Shown in pieces: positions 37,021 to 48,989 of a DNA stretch of 64,000 bases. Location: contig NZ_FNSV01000005.1 of NCBI RefSeq assembly GCF_900105905.1, positions 2,418,001 through 2,482,000 on the forward strand, in the 5' to 3' direction. The DNA is from Rhodococcus koreensis (lineage in GTDB: Bacteria > Actinomycetota > Actinomycetes > Mycobacteriales > Mycobacteriaceae). How positions within the stretch are numbered: position 1 is the first letter of the stretch; the number at the start of each line of letters is the position of its first letter. The notes beneath the pieces were generated by a model. That model was not told the origin of the DNA and did no database searches. It saw only the letters and a program-made list of their open reading frames with translations. The position numbers and the translations under genes were made by a program.

Positions 37021-38741
37021 CAGAACAGAAAGTATCGCTGGGCCATCGGCAGTTCCGCCGCCGGCTGTTCTTCCCACACCTCGCCGTCGATGCGGACGGT
37101 GAACGTGTCGGGGTCCACCTCGATCCGCGGCTGTGCGTCGTTGCGCGGCATGTCGGCCTTGCCCCGCGACCGCACGTTCGCGACCGGCACCAGTCGCCGG
37201 TTCAGGTCCAGCCGATCCGCCAGTCCGTCCTCGAGGGCGTGCGGTGCGACGAAGTGCACGGATGTGGCGGCCGCCACCTTGGGGGCCGCCCCGAACATCG
37301 GACGGGGCAGCACCGGTTGCGGAGTCGGTATGGACGCGTTGGCATCTCCCATCGCGGCCCAGGCGATCATCCCGCCCTTGATCACCGCGTGCGGCCGGAC
37401 CCCGAAGAACGCCGGATCCCACAGCACCAGATCGGCGAGTTTGCCCACCTCGACCGACCCGATCTCGTCCTCCAGCCCGTGTGCGACGGCGGGGCAGATC
37501 GTGTACTTGGCGACGTAGCGCTGGACGCGCTGATTGTCGGCGCCGTTGTCGCCGGACAGGAAACCCCGCCTGCGTTTCATCACGTGCGCGGTCTGCCAGG
37601 TGCGCAGCACCACCTCGCCGATCCGTCCCATCGCCTGCGAGTCGCTGCCGATCATGGAGATGGCGCCCAGGTCGTGCAGCAGGTCCTCCGCGGCAATGGT
37701 GGACGGCCGGATGCGGCTCTCCGCGAACGCCAGGTCCTCCGGGATCTTCGGGCTCAGGTGATGGCACACCATGAGCATGTCGAGGTGCTCGTCGAGGGTG
37801 TTCACGGTGTGCGGCCGGGTCGGATTGGTCGAACTGGGCAGGACGTTCGGGTGCGCGGCCACCGTGATGATGTCTGGTGCGTGGCCGCCGCCGGCGCCCT
37901 CCGTGTGATAGGCGTGGATCGCACGTCCGGCGATCGCCGCGATCGTGTCCTCGACGAAACCGGCCTCGTTCAACGTGTCCGAGTGCAGCGCGACCTGCAC
38001 CCCCGCGGCGTCCGCGACGGTGAGGCACGCGTCGATCGCCGCCGGTGTCGAACCCCAGTCCTCGTGCAGCTTGAACCCGGAGACACCGCCGCGCAACTGC
38101 TCCCACATCGACTCGGAGTTGACCGTGTTGCCCTTGCCGAGCAGGGCGATGTTCATCGGCCAGCCGTCGAGTGCCTCCAGCATCCGGGCGGTGTGCCACG
38201 AACCGGGGGTCACGGTGGTGGCCTTGCTGCCCTCGGCGGGTCCGGTGCCGCCGCCGATCATCGTCGTGATGCCGCCGCCCAGCGCCTCGTCCATGATCTG
38301 CGGGCAGATGAAGTGCACGTGGCAGTCGATACCGCCTGCGGTGAGGATCTTGCCGTTCCCGGCGATGATCTCGGTGGACGGGCCCACCACGAGATCGGGG
38401 TGCACGCCCGACATCGTGTCGGGGTTGCCCGCCTTGCCGAGCGCGACGATGCGTCCGTCCCGAATGCCGACGTCCGCCTTGATGATTCCCCAGTGGTCGA
38501 CGACCACCACGCCGGTGATCACCGTGTCGGGCGCGCCCTCGGCGCGGGTGGCGCGACCCTGGCCCATGGACTCGCGCAACACTTTTCCGCCACCGAACAC
38601 CGCTTCGTCACCGGCCAGCCCCGGTCCGCCGCTGCGGTCCTCGGTGATCTCGATCAGAAGGTCGGTGTCGGCGAGCCGGATGCGGTCGCCGGTCGTGGGA
38701 CCGAACAGCTCCGCGTACCGTGCGCGGCTGAGATCGGTCAT
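37020..38741 (-). CDS. ureC: urease alpha subunit
   Basis: 573 residues. Catalytic subunit that hydrolyses urea at a dinickel site. Motifs include the His pair in [29 protein letters not shown], the flap [20 protein letters not shown] (mobile-flap His) and [14 protein letters not shown]. Full length. ATG overlaps ureB by four bases. Confidence 0.97.
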   Translation of the reverse strand: MTDLSRARYAELFGPTTGDRIRLADTDLLIEITEDRSGGPGLAGDEAVFGGGKVLRESMGQGRATRAEGAPDTVITGVVVVDHWGIIKADVGIRDGRIVALGKAGNPDTMSGVHPDLVVGPSTEIIAGNGKILTAGGIDCHVHFICPQIMDEALGGGITTMIGGGTGPAEGSKATTVTPGSWHTARMLEALDGWPMNIALLGKGNTVNSESMWEQLRGGVSGFKLHEDWGSTPAAIDACLTVADAAGVQVALHSDTLNEAGFVEDTIAAIAGRAIHAYHTEGAGGGHAPDIITVAAHPNVLPSSTNPTRPHTVNTLDEHLDMLMVCHHLSPKIPEDLAFAESRIRPSTIAAEDLLHDLGAISMIGSDSQAMGRIGEVVLRTWQTAHVMKRRRGFLSGDNGADNQRVQRYVAKYTICPAVAHGLEDEIGSVEVGKLADLVLWDPAFFGVRPHAVIKGGMIAWAAMGDANASIPTPQPVLPRPMFGAAPKVAAATSVHFVAPHALEDGLADRLDLNRRLVPVANVRSRGKADMPRNDAQPRIEVDPDTFTVRIDGEVWEEQPAAELPMAQRYFLF

Positions 38742-39058
38742 GACGCGTCCAGCTTTCCGGGAGGAGTGAGGCTCAGCCCGTGCACTTCTCGGGTCCCGCG
38801 CAGCGGCACGAGTGAAACCGTCTGCGCGATACCAGGTTCGAAACGCACCGCGGTGCCCGCGGGAATGTCCAGCCGCAGCCCGTGGGCGGCGGAACGGTCG
38901 AACTGCAGCGCGTGGTTGGCCTGCGGAAAGTGAACGTGGCTACCGACCTGCACCGGCCGGTCACCGGTGTTGACCACCGCGAGTTCCGTGCGGGGAGAAC
39001 CCTCGTTGAGCTCGATCACGCCCTCGGCGCAGAAGACTTCACCTGGAATCACGGTCAC
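38738..39058 (-). CDS. ureB: urease beta subunit
   Basis: 106 residues, standard length. [35 protein letters not shown] and [15 protein letters not shown] are family signatures. Structural subunit of the UreABC trimer. Two bases separate it from ureA. Confidence 0.96.
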   Translation of the reverse strand: MTVIPGEVFCAEGVIELNEGSPRTELAVVNTGDRPVQVGSHVHFPQANHALQFDRSAAHGLRLDIPAGTAVRFEPGIAQTVSLVPLRGTREVHGLSLTPPGKLDAS

Positions 39059-39060
39059 CC

Positions 39061-39363
39061 CTACGCGATCGGATCATGGACGGTGACGAGCTTCGTGCCG
39101 TCCGGAAACGTGGCCTCCACCTGCACGTCGTGCAGCATCTCCGGGACGCCCTCCATCACGTCGGCGCGGGTGAGCACCTCCCGGCCGGACACCATCAGCT
39201 CCGCCACCGACCGGCCGTCGCGGGCCCCTTCGAGGATGTGATCCGTGATGAGGGCCACGGCCTCCGGGTGGTTCAGCACGAGTCCGCGTTGCCGGCGCCT
39301 ACGCGCGAGTTCCGCGGCGTAGCTCAGGAGCAGACGCTCCTGCTCGTGGGGCGACAAGCGCAT
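39061..39363 (-). CDS. ureA: urease gamma subunit
   Basis: 100 residues. [23 protein letters not shown] and [21 protein letters not shown] are diagnostic. ATG 39363 is preceded by AGGAGG; the 18-residue upstream extension is not real. First gene of ureABCFGD; no nickel regulator or transporter is next to it. The 195 bases before it contain no clear operator. Confidence 0.96.
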   Translation of the reverse strand: MRLSPHEQERLLLSYAAELARRRRQRGLVLNHPEAVALITDHILEGARDGRSVAELMVSGREVLTRADVMEGVPEMLHDVQVEATFPDGTKLVTVHDPIA

Positions 39364-39558
39364 GTGTCCTCCTGCGGTCGGTGCGTCGCAATACTGCCAC
39401 GAACTGCACCCCGCCACCGCCCACCCCCGGAACTGCCGCCGTCCTTACCCCGCCGTTCTCACCCCGGAAACACTCGTGACACGAACCCGTCACAGCGCCG
39501 CCCTGACCGTCTCCCCATGACCGCCTCACCCGCCGCCCGACAGCGACGCGCAGTCGCG

Positions 39559-40461
39559 TCAATAGCTGGCGGGGATGCCGAACACCCTGATCGCGTCGCG
39601 GTACATGCCCAGTTGCTGGTCCTTGGTCAGGGGCATGAATTCGGCGATCAGCTGACCCGCGCTGGTGATCGCGCTCATCGCCCCGACCACCGGCAGTCCG
39701 GCGACGTTGAAATCGACCGTTGCCCTGCGGATGTGGTTGGCCGACGTCACGAGGATCGCGCCGCCCGCACCGAGCGAGCGGGCGAGCGGAACCGAGTTGA
39801 GCGCGTTACCGACCGTCGATCCGGCACGATGCTCGGGGTGGATGCGCTGTGCAGGCACACCGTGCGCCTGCAACCAACCCTGCATGGCGGCCGCCTCCGT
39901 CACGCCGTTCTGCGGGTTGCCGCCGGTGACGATGATCGGCGACATCGGCGAGACCCACGACTGGACCATCGCGGCCTGCAGGCGGTTGACCAATTCCGGC
40001 CGCATCGTGCCGTCTGGGAGCAGACCGAACCCGAGGACGATGATCGCGGTGGACGGACCCTGGATTGCCGGAAGTGGGTTGGGGGGTGTGAACGAGGCGA
40101 TTCTGATCGCGTTCAGCATCCCGTCGACGCCGGCGCGCATACCGCCGTCCGCCGCGCCCAGCCGGGCGAGCGCGGCCTCACGGGTAATCAGATCGCCCGC
40201 GGCGTCGGCGTAGATGGCCTGCAACGCCAGCGCGTTCGTGTCGCCGGGCTCTCCGGCGACGGCGCCGCCGATGTCCGCGAGGGCACCGCGGGTGTCCCCC
40301 GCGGCGAATCTGCCCTGCGCGCTGTTGAAGAGGTCCGCCGCCGAGGCGGACGCGGTGGCGGTGGTCGAGACCGCCAGCGCCACGCAGAAGGCGGTGGTCA
40401 TGACTGCGGCGAGCAGCGCCCTGACCGCCGAAGTGATGGGTCGAGCACGGAAGTGCGTCAC
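39559..40461 (-). CDS. secreted DUF218/YdcF-like protein
   Basis: 300 residues. Signal peptide with a long hydrophobic run (SAVRALLAAVMTTAFCVALA) and ASASA cleavage site. Then a helical, tetratricopeptide-like part (about 42-110) and a DUF218 domain: AIIVLGFGLLPDGTMRPELVNRL, PIIVTGGNPQNGVTEAAAM, ILVTSANHIRRA. DUF218 proteins such as SanA and ElyC act in cell envelope integrity. No operon partner. Confidence 0.85.
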   Translation of the reverse strand: MTHFRARPITSAVRALLAAVMTTAFCVALAVSTTATASASAADLFNSAQGRFAAGDTRGALADIGGAVAGEPGDTNALALQAIYADAAGDLITREAALARLGAADGGMRAGVDGMLNAIRIASFTPPNPLPAIQGPSTAIIVLGFGLLPDGTMRPELVNRLQAAMVQSWVSPMSPIIVTGGNPQNGVTEAAAMQGWLQAHGVPAQRIHPEHRAGSTVGNALNSVPLARSLGAGGAILVTSANHIRRATVDFNVAGLPVVGAMSAITSAGQLIAEFMPLTKDQQLGMYRDAIRVFGIPASY

Positions 40462-40583
40462 GCTAAGACCTTTCCGTCGGATTTTTCACGAAGTACTCAT
40501 GCGATGGTCCGTGGAGCGTCGGCGCCAGTGTAGTGACACTCGTGGGGCTGGTGGGAAAATCGTTACTTACCGTTATCTCCCGC

Positions 40584-40612
40584 CGATAGAGGACAGAAGA
40601 TGTCCTCTATCG
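40584..40612. promoter_or_regulatory. perfect 12-base palindrome, WYL regulator operator
   Basis: CGATAGAGGACA at 40584-40595 and its exact complement at 40601-40612 with a five-base spacer, 17 bases before the regulator ATG. The position is right for autoregulation by steric blocking. Confidence 0.7.
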
Positions 40613-40629
40613 ATGGCATCCTGAGGTGC

Positions 40630-41598
40630 ATGCGGGAAACTTCGGCACGACTCCTCCGGCTGCTCTCCCTGCTCCAGACCCGAAAGGACTGGTCCGGGGC
40701 AGAACTCGCCGACCGGCTCGGCATCACTCCGCGCACCGTCCGGCGAGATGTGGAGAAACTCCGCGACCTCGGCTACCCGGTCGACGCGACGGTCGGGGTC
40801 GGCGGCGGGTACCAACTCGGCGCCGGCGCGGAAATGCCGCCCCTGCTGCTCGACGACGAGGAAGTACTGGCCGTCGCGCTCGGCCTCCAATCCGGCGCCA
40901 CCGGCTCCGTGGTCGGCATCGGCGAGGCGTCGATGCGAGCACTCACCAAACTCCGGCAGGTGATGCCGTCCCGCCTGCGGCACCGCCTCGAGGCGCTGCA
41001 GGTCGACGTCGTCCACCGCGAGCCCGCGAAGAGCGCCGTCGACGCGCAGGTCCTGTCGGCCGTCGCGTCGGTCTGCCACAACCACGAGCGACTCCGGTTC
41101 GACTACCGCACCCACGACGGCACCGAGAGCCGCCGCGAAGTGGAGCCGTACCGGCTCGTGCGCTCCGGACTGCGCTGGTACCTCGTCGCCTGGGACCTCA
41201 CCCGCGCCGACTGGCGGTCGTTCCGGGTGGACCGCCTGACACCCAAGATCCCGACGGGACCACGGTTCACGCCCCGCGAACTGCCGCCCGGCGGCGCTGC
41301 CGAGTTCGTCGCACGCGGAATCAACCGCGCCGTCACCCGGATCCGCGCACGAGTGCTGCTGCACGCGTCGATCGACGAGATGGCGGTCCTCGTGCACGAA
41401 GACTGGGGAACTCTCGAAGAGATGCCCGACGGCCAGTGCGCGGTCGCGCTCGGCGGCGATTCGGTGCCGTCGATAGCCAACTGGCTCAGCGCATTCGGCG
41501 TCGACTTCACCGTCCTCGACCCACCTGAGCTGCGCGAAGAGTGCCGACGGGTGGGTGAGCGTCACCGCCTCTTCGCCGACCGCTACGGTAACGCCTGA
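40630..41598 (+). CDS. WYL-domain transcriptional regulator
   Basis: 322 residues. N-terminal HTH_11 (RLLRLLSLLQTRKDWSGAELADRLGITPRTVRRDVEKL), a central WYL domain with LRFDYRTHDG, PYRLVRSGLRWYLVAWDL and WRSFRVDRL, and a WCX C-terminal extension. Resembles YafY/DeoR-like regulators such as PafBC relatives. ATG 40630 preferred over 40600, which lies in the operator. Target unknown; likely at least itself and perhaps the divergent DUF218 gene. Confidence 0.88.
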   Translation: MRETSARLLRLLSLLQTRKDWSGAELADRLGITPRTVRRDVEKLRDLGYPVDATVGVGGGYQLGAGAEMPPLLLDDEEVLAVALGLQSGATGSVVGIGEASMRALTKLRQVMPSRLRHRLEALQVDVVHREPAKSAVDAQVLSAVASVCHNHERLRFDYRTHDGTESRREVEPYRLVRSGLRWYLVAWDLTRADWRSFRVDRLTPKIPTGPRFTPRELPPGGAAEFVARGINRAVTRIRARVLLHASIDEMAVLVHEDWGTLEEMPDGQCAVALGGDSVPSIANWLSAFGVDFTVLDPPELREECRRVGERHRLFADRYGNA

Positions 41599-41705
41599 CC
41601 GAGACGCCGTTCAGCCGTCACCGCGGACCGAAAATCCCGTGGAACCGAACGGTCCTGCGCGGCGTCCAACCAGGTGACGACAACGAAAGGCCGGGGTAGT
41701 CGGGG

Positions 41706-42140
41706 ATGCAGCACACGATTGTCGAGGAGGGTCGCGCGCGGGCGCCTGCGGGGGCGGGAACAGTCGGGAAGGTGCTGGTCGGGGGCCACCTGGCGCTCGG
41801 GGGCGCCACCGTGGTGATCATGGCGTTCTCGTTGGCGTTCGTCTGCACACTGGACAACGGAGCGCAGCCGTGGACGTGGCCGGGCAGGTATTCGGCGGCC
41901 TGGTTCGTCGCCGCCGCCATCGTCTCCACCACGCTGTGGGCGCTCTTCGTGACGGGAACGGTGATCTTCTCGTCGAGGCCCCGGCGGGCACTCGGAACGG
42001 CCACGTTCTTCGTCGCCGCGGCCCTCGGAGCCGCTGCGGTGATCGGACTGTTCGGGCCGTCGGAGAGTTCGGCGCTGCAACTCTGGCTGGTCTGCGCCAT
42101 GAATCTCGGGTACCAGGCCGCGCACCTCAGATCGGCCTAG
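41706..42140 (+). CDS. small integral membrane protein
   Basis: 144 residues with four likely membrane segments: about 26-47, 64-84, 95-117 and 121-140. No recognised family. GGGG precedes the ATG. Follows the WYL regulator by 107 bases in the same direction and could be one of its targets. Confidence 0.6.
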   Translation: MQHTIVEEGRARAPAGAGTVGKVLVGGHLALGGATVVIMAFSLAFVCTLDNGAQPWTWPGRYSAAWFVAAAIVSTTLWALFVTGTVIFSSRPRRALGTATFFVAAALGAAAVIGLFGPSESSALQLWLVCAMNLGYQAAHLRSA

Positions 42141-42165
42141 CAGCGACGGCGTGTGGAGACGAGAC

Positions 42166-42195
42166 AAGGCCCCACTCCGTGACGAGTGGGGCCTT
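42166..42195. terminator. bidirectional terminator between membrane-protein gene and csp
   Basis: AAGGCCCCACTC and GAGTGGGGCCTT, perfect 12-base arms with a six-base loop, between two convergent genes. Confidence 0.85.
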
Positions 42196-42239
42196 GCTCG
42201 AACGTCATGTCCCGGCGAACCGGGAAGTCATGGCCGTTC

Positions 42240-42443
42240 TCAGATCAGGGTGACGCCGGTGGCCTGCGGGCCCTTGTTGCCCTGGCCGATCTCGAACGAA
42301 ACACGCTGATTCTCCTCGAGCGTGCGGAAGCCGCCGCTCTGGATCTCCGAGTAATGGACGAACACGTCAGCGCTGCCGTCCTCGGGGGCGATGAAGCCGA
42401 ACCCCTTCTCGGAGTTGAACCACTTCACGATGCCCTCTGCCAT
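42240..42443 (-). CDS. cold-shock protein, CspA family
   Basis: 67 residues. Single-strand nucleic-acid-binding OB fold with RNP1 KGFGFI and RNP2 [26 protein letters not shown] opening is diagnostic. ATG 42443 follows GAGGAGA. The leader is long, with a 9-base-arm hairpin at 42545-42570, as usual for cold-shock genes whose leader RNA controls translation. Confidence 0.95.
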   Translation of the reverse strand: MAEGIVKWFNSEKGFGFIAPEDGSADVFVHYSEIQSGGFRTLEENQRVSFEIGQGNKGPQATGVTLI

Positions 42444-42544
42444 GTAAATCTCCTCTAACACAGTAACTTCTTCAGGCAACCGGCTCGGTTACCTGGGTCA
42501 TTGAACACGACCGTCTATGACAATTCCTGTGGAGGACGTCCAAA

Positions 42545-42570
42545 CGCTCGCAACCATCGATTTGCGAGCG
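42545..42570 (-). promoter_or_regulatory. hairpin upstream of cold-shock gene
   Basis: CGCTCGCAA and TTGCGAGCG with an eight-base loop, about 102-127 bases before the csp start. It is either a leader-RNA structure or an operator. Confidence 0.4.
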
Positions 42571-42650
42571 TGGGAAACACAAACACAAAACTTACGACCT
42601 CCAATAGTGAACCACACATCCGGTCGGTTGTCTCCCCCAGGGTGCGGCTC

Positions 42651-42702
42651 CCGCCCGTGAGTACTTGTCAACCGCCCGCGGTTGACAAGTACTCACGGGC
42701 GG
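42651..42702. repeat. perfect 25-base palindrome at ksgA stop codon
   Basis: Arms at 42651-42675 and 42678-42702 are exact complements with a two-base loop. The palindrome begins inside the last ksgA codons and holds its TGA. GTGAGTACTTGTCAACCGC inside an arm is related in style to the GTGAGTGG repeats elsewhere. Probably a transcript end with a very stable hairpin. Confidence 0.8.
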
Positions 42703-43583
42703 GTGGCGGCAAGACGCACGAAGGCCGCGGCGTCGAGAGTCTCGCCGCGGGCGGACGGTGGGATGCCTGCCTCGAGCAGTCGTCGCTCGGCCTCGACGGG
42801 TGATCCCGCCCAACCACCGAGAGCGGCTCGTAAAGTCTTGCGGCGCTGAGCGAAAGCCGCATCGATGACGGCGAACACGCGGCGGCGGTGTTCGTCGTCG
42901 ACGGGCCACGGCGGTTCGGCGTACCGGTCGATGCGCACCAGACCCGACTCGACCTTCGGGACGGGCCAGAACACCGCCCGGCCGACCGCGCCGGCACGTC
43001 GAACGGCGCCGAAGAAATTAGCCTTCACACTGGGCACGCCGTAGATCTTGCTGCCCGGGGACGCCGCCAGGCGGTCGGCCACCTCGGCCTGCACCATCAC
43101 CAGTGCGGTTCGCAGGCTGGGCAGTTCGGAGAACAGGTGCAGCAGCACGGGCACCGCGACGTTGTACGGCAGATTCGCGACGAGAGCCGTGGGCTGACCG
43201 GGGATCTCGGACGGCTTGACCCGCATCGCGTCCGCGCCGACCACGGTCAGCCGGTCCGCGAGTTCCGGGGCACGGTCGGCGACCGTGACCGGGAGTCGTG
43301 CGGCGAGGTTGGGGTCGATCTCGACGGCGATCACCTTGTCGACGACGTCGAGCAGCGCCAGCGTCAGCGAACCGAGCCCCGGGCCGACCTCGAGGACGGT
43401 GTCGTCACGTCCCACTCCGGCGGTCGCGACGATGCGCCGGACCGTGTTGGCGTCGTGCACGAAGTTCTGCCCCAGCTGCTTGGTGGGGCGCACACCGAAC
43501 TCCTCGGCTAACGCACGCACCTCGGCGGGGCCGAGCAGTGCGGCCTGACCTCGAGCGACGGGGGGTACTTCGGCTTCGGACAC
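42693..43583 (-). CDS. ksgA: 16S rRNA dimethyladenosine transferase KsgA/RsmA
   Basis: 296 residues. Dimethylates two adjacent adenines in helix 45 of 16S rRNA. SAM motif [10 protein letters not shown], opening [10 protein letters not shown], catalytic NLPYNV. GTG start 43583. It follows rpfB by 10 bases, in the same order as in M. tuberculosis. Confidence 0.95.
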   Translation of the reverse strand: MSEAEVPPVARGQAALLGPAEVRALAEEFGVRPTKQLGQNFVHDANTVRRIVATAGVGRDDTVLEVGPGLGSLTLALLDVVDKVIAVEIDPNLAARLPVTVADRAPELADRLTVVGADAMRVKPSEIPGQPTALVANLPYNVAVPVLLHLFSELPSLRTALVMVQAEVADRLAASPGSKIYGVPSVKANFFGAVRRAGAVGRAVFWPVPKVESGLVRIDRYAEPPWPVDDEHRRRVFAVIDAAFAQRRKTLRAALGGWAGSPVEAERRLLEAGIPPSARGETLDAAAFVRLAATRP

Positions 43584-43593
43584 CAGCCGAACT

Positions 43594-44730
<1,137 letters not shown>

Positions 44731-44743
44731 TTACTTCAGATCG

Positions 44744-45946
<1,203 letters not shown>

Positions 45947-46055
45947 CTAGATCACGAAAAGGTTGAGATCGGGGACAGTTCTCGCTTTACCGGGATCAAT
46001 CGCTTCTGGTCCGGACCACCCTCGAAACGCAGTATCTTGCGACTTGCACCAAGAA

Positions 46056-46073
46056 GCCCGGAAGCGACCGGGC
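46056..46073 (+). promoter_or_regulatory. leader hairpin before glutamine importer
   Basis: GCCCGG-AAGCGA-CCGGGC, 26 bases before the GTG at 46100. Small but perfect; may be a leader structure. No known riboswitch was recognised. Confidence 0.3.
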
Positions 46074-46099
46074 ATTACTGACAAGAAAGCTGGGGTTCC

Positions 46100-47569
46100 G
46101 TGCGCAGCAGATCCGATCGACTTCTGAGACTCGTCAGACGTCCGAGAGTGCCCGCGGTGATCGCCGCGCTCACGCTGCTCGTCACACTCGTCGCGCCCGG
46201 CATCGCCGTCGCGCAGCAGCCCGCTCCGGGCAACGACTACACCATCGCCACCGACATCACGTTCGCCCCGTTCGAGTTCCAGGACGAGAGCGGCAAACTC
46301 GTCGGCATCGACATGGACCTTCTCGCCGCCATCGCCGAGGACCAGGGATTCACCTACCGGGTCAACGCCGTCGGATTCGACGCCGCACTGCAGGCGGTCA
46401 CGGGCGGTCAGGCCAACGGCATGATCGCCGGCATGTCGATCACCGACGCCCGCAAGGCGACGTTCGACTTCTCCGACCCGTACTTCGAATCGGGTGTGCA
46501 GATGGGCGTGCTCGAGTCCAACGACTCGATCACGTCGTACGAGGACCTGCGCGGCAAGTCCGTCGCCGTCAAGAACGGCACCGAAGGCGCCACGTACGCG
46601 GAGTCCATCAAGGACCAGTACGGGTTCACCACCAAGTACTTCGCCGACTCGTCGAGCATGTTCGACGAGGTCCGCACCGGTAACTCGGTCGCCGTGTTCG
46701 AGGACTACCCCGTCCTCGCCTACGGCATCAAGCAGGGCAACGGGTTCAAGACCGTCACCGACAAGGTCCCCGGCGCCAGCTACGGGTTCGCCGTCGCGAA
46801 GGGCCAGAACGCGCAGCTCCTCCAGGAGTTCAACACCGGTCTCGCCAACGTGAAGGCGAGCGGCAAGTACGACGAGATCCTCGACACCTACCTCAACGCC
46901 GACGCCTCCGACGACGACAACTCGATCCTCGGCCTGATCAAGAGCACCTACCCGCTGCTACTCGAGGGTCTGTGGCTGACGATCGTCCTGACCGTGGTCT
47001 CGATCGCCATCGCGCTCGTGCTCGGCGCGATCTTCGGCCTGTTCCGGGTATCGACCAACATCGTCCTGCGCGGCATCGGCACCACCTACGTGGACGTGTT
47101 CCGCGGCACTCCGCTGCTGGTGCAGGCCTTCTTCATCTACTTCGGCATCCCGGCGGCGCTGGACTTCCAGATGTCGGCGTTCACCGCGGGCATCATCACA
47201 CTGAGCCTCAACGCAGGCGCCTACATGGCCGAGATCGTGCGCGGCGGCATCCTGTCCGTCGACAAGGGCCAGATGGAAGCGTCCCGGAGCCTCGGCATCA
47301 GCTACCTGAAGTCGATGCGGAAAGTCGTGATGCCGCAGGCCGTGCGGACGATGATCCCGTCCTACATCAACCAGTTCGTGATCACGCTGAAGGACACGTC
47401 GATCCTGTCCGTGATCGGACTCGCCGAGCTCACTCAGACCGGGCGGATCATCATCGCCCGCAACTTCCAGTCCTTCAACATGTGGCTGATCATCGGCGCG
47501 ATGTATTTCATCATCATCATGGCGCTGACGAAGCTGTCGAACCGGCTCGAGAAGAGGATCAACAGATGA
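46100..47569 (+). CDS. glutamine-type ABC importer, fused binding protein and permease
   Basis: 489 residues. Signal or anchor segment (residues about 20-38), then a substrate-binding domain (about 46-270, with [42 protein letters not shown]) and a GlnP-type permease (about 280-489) with the coupling loop [23 protein letters not shown]. Such fusions place the binding domain at the outer membrane face. Family members import glutamine, glutamate or other polar amino acids. GTG start. The ATPase follows with ATGA overlap. Confidence 0.92.
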   Translation: MRSRSDRLLRLVRRPRVPAVIAALTLLVTLVAPGIAVAQQPAPGNDYTIATDITFAPFEFQDESGKLVGIDMDLLAAIAEDQGFTYRVNAVGFDAALQAVTGGQANGMIAGMSITDARKATFDFSDPYFESGVQMGVLESNDSITSYEDLRGKSVAVKNGTEGATYAESIKDQYGFTTKYFADSSSMFDEVRTGNSVAVFEDYPVLAYGIKQGNGFKTVTDKVPGASYGFAVAKGQNAQLLQEFNTGLANVKASGKYDEILDTYLNADASDDDNSILGLIKSTYPLLLEGLWLTIVLTVVSIAIALVLGAIFGLFRVSTNIVLRGIGTTYVDVFRGTPLLVQAFFIYFGIPAALDFQMSAFTAGIITLSLNAGAYMAEIVRGGILSVDKGQMEASRSLGISYLKSMRKVVMPQAVRTMIPSYINQFVITLKDTSILSVIGLAELTQTGRIIIARNFQSFNMWLIIGAMYFIIIMALTKLSNRLEKRINR

Positions 47570-48336
47570 CCGAGACACCGGTGACGGACAACAAGGCCGA
47601 GGCCGCCGACCCGAAGATCCGGGTGAAGGGCCTGAAGAAGTCGTTCGGCGACAACGAGGTGCTCAAGGGCATCGACGTCGACATCGCGAGCGGCGAGGTG
47701 GTGTGCGTGATCGGGCCGTCGGGATCCGGCAAGAGCACGTTCCTGCGCTGCCTCAACCGGCTCGAGGACATCACCGGCGGCAACGTCGTCGTCGACGGCT
47801 TCGACGTGAGCAATCCCAAGATCGACATCGACCGGGTGCGCCAACACATCGGGATGGTGTTCCAGCACTTCAACCTATTCCCGCACATGACGGCGATCGA
47901 GAACGTGATGCTCGCGCCCGTGCAGACCAAGCGGGCCTCCAAGGAGGAGGCGCGGGCGACGGCCGTGCGGTTGCTCGAGCAGGTCGGGCTGGCGGAGAAG
48001 GCGGACGCGAAGCCGGCGAACCTGTCCGGCGGGCAGAAGCAGCGCGTCGCGATCGCACGGGCCCTGGCGATGAGCCCGGACATCATGCTGTTCGACGAGG
48101 CCACCAGCGCGCTGGACCCCGAGATGGTGGGCGAGGTGCTGCAGGTTCTGCGCGACCTCGCGAAGGGCGGCATGACGATGGTCGTGGTCACCCACGAGAT
48201 GGGCTTCGCCCGCGAGGTGTCCGACCGGGTGATCTTCATGGCCGACGGGTACGTGGTGGAGGAGGGAACTCCGGAGCAGATCTTCGGCGACCCGCAGCAG
48301 TCCCGCACCCAGGACTTCCTGAACAAGGTCCTCTGA
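47566..48336 (+). CDS. glnQ: amino acid ABC importer ATPase (GlnQ type)
   Basis: 256 residues. Walker [11 protein letters not shown]-loop [11 protein letters not shown], signature LSGGQKQR, Walker [14 protein letters not shown]-loop [10 protein letters not shown]. Energises the fused permease encoded just upstream; ATG overlaps its stop. The first 16 residues are an extension beyond the usual start. Confidence 0.94.
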   Translation: MTETPVTDNKAEAADPKIRVKGLKKSFGDNEVLKGIDVDIASGEVVCVIGPSGSGKSTFLRCLNRLEDITGGNVVVDGFDVSNPKIDIDRVRQHIGMVFQHFNLFPHMTAIENVMLAPVQTKRASKEEARATAVRLLEQVGLAEKADAKPANLSGGQKQRVAIARALAMSPDIMLFDEATSALDPEMVGEVLQVLRDLAKGGMTMVVVTHEMGFAREVSDRVIFMADGYVVEEGTPEQIFGDPQQSRTQDFLNKVL

Positions 48337-48338
48337 CA

Positions 48339-48380
48339 TGTGAGTGGCGAAGCGTGCCGGGGCACACTTCGCCACTCACA
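48339..48380. terminator. bidirectional terminator between glnQ and doxX
   Basis: 20-base arms with one mismatch (48339-48358 and 48361-48380), two-base loop, between convergent genes. It carries the GTGAGTGGCGAAG sequence like other stop-codon palindromes in this window. Confidence 0.8.
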
Positions 48381-48386
48381 CGGGGG

Positions 48387-48827
48387 TCAGACGGTGGCGG
48401 GTTCCTTCGCAGCCCACGGCAGCTTGTCGCCGAGCAGTCCGTCGACACCGAAGCGGCCCGATCCGACGACGGCGAGCAGCAGCGACCCGACGCCGAGCGC
48501 CAGGACCAGTTCGTAGCCGCCCTCGCTCGCGAAGATGCCCTTGTCGATGTGCACGAGGAAGAACGCGCCGACCATGTCGAGGAACAGCAGGATCCCGAAG
48601 ACCGGGACTGCGGCGCCGACGATGAGCGCGATGCCGCCGATCAGCTCGATCCACGTCGCGAGGAACGCCGAGATGCCCGGAAGCGGAACTCCCATGGCCT
48701 CGAAGCCGGCGGTCTGGGCGTCGAGGCCGTTGGTGAACGCCTTCTGCCAGCCGTGAGCGAGGAAGATGACGCCGATGCCCAGGCGGGCGACGAGAATTCC
48801 CAGGTTCCGAACTGCGGGGTTGTTCAT
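48387..48827 (-). CDS. DoxX-family membrane protein, copy 1
   Basis: 146 residues, four membrane segments (about 8-25, 55-75, 80-100, 108-128). ARLGIGVIFLAHGWQK, GFEAMGVPLP and ELIGGIALIVG are typical of DoxX/SURF4-like proteins. In mycobacteria DoxX works with SodA and SseA against oxidative stress. ATG 48827 follows GAAAGG. Similar to the gene at 57846. An operator-like palindrome lies 78 bases upstream. Confidence 0.88.
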   Translation of the reverse strand: MNNPAVRNLGILVARLGIGVIFLAHGWQKAFTNGLDAQTAGFEAMGVPLPGISAFLATWIELIGGIALIVGAAVPVFGILLFLDMVGAFFLVHIDKGIFASEGGYELVLALGVGSLLLAVVGSGRFGVDGLLGDKLPWAAKEPATV

Positions 48828-48904
48828 GGATGCGCCTTTCATCGAGGTGTCCCCGCGCGACCGGGACGACCATTGGTTGAACAGGCAACGATCCTAAGTT
48901 CTCT

Positions 48905-48922
48905 AGGTTGAAACTTCAACTT
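48905..48922. promoter_or_regulatory. operator-like palindrome before doxX copy 1
   Basis: AGGTTGAAACTTCAACTT, an imperfect 18-base palindrome of the kind bound by MarR-type regulators, in the likely promoter of the DoxX gene. No MarR gene is adjacent. Confidence 0.45.
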
Positions 48923-48924
48923 AA

Positions 48925-48989
48925 GGCCTGCGGCCCTGTGCGCGCCCGACGAGTCCAGGGACTCGCTACCCACTCACGGGCCGGAGGCC
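48925..48989. repeat. palindromic repeat copy B at tatD stop
   Basis: Outer arms GGCCTGCGGCCCTGTG and CACGGGCCGGAGGCC, inner ACGAGTCC/GGACTCG. It includes the tatD stop codon and its last seven codons, so the repeat is partly coding. Related to copies A, C and D. Confidence 0.65.
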
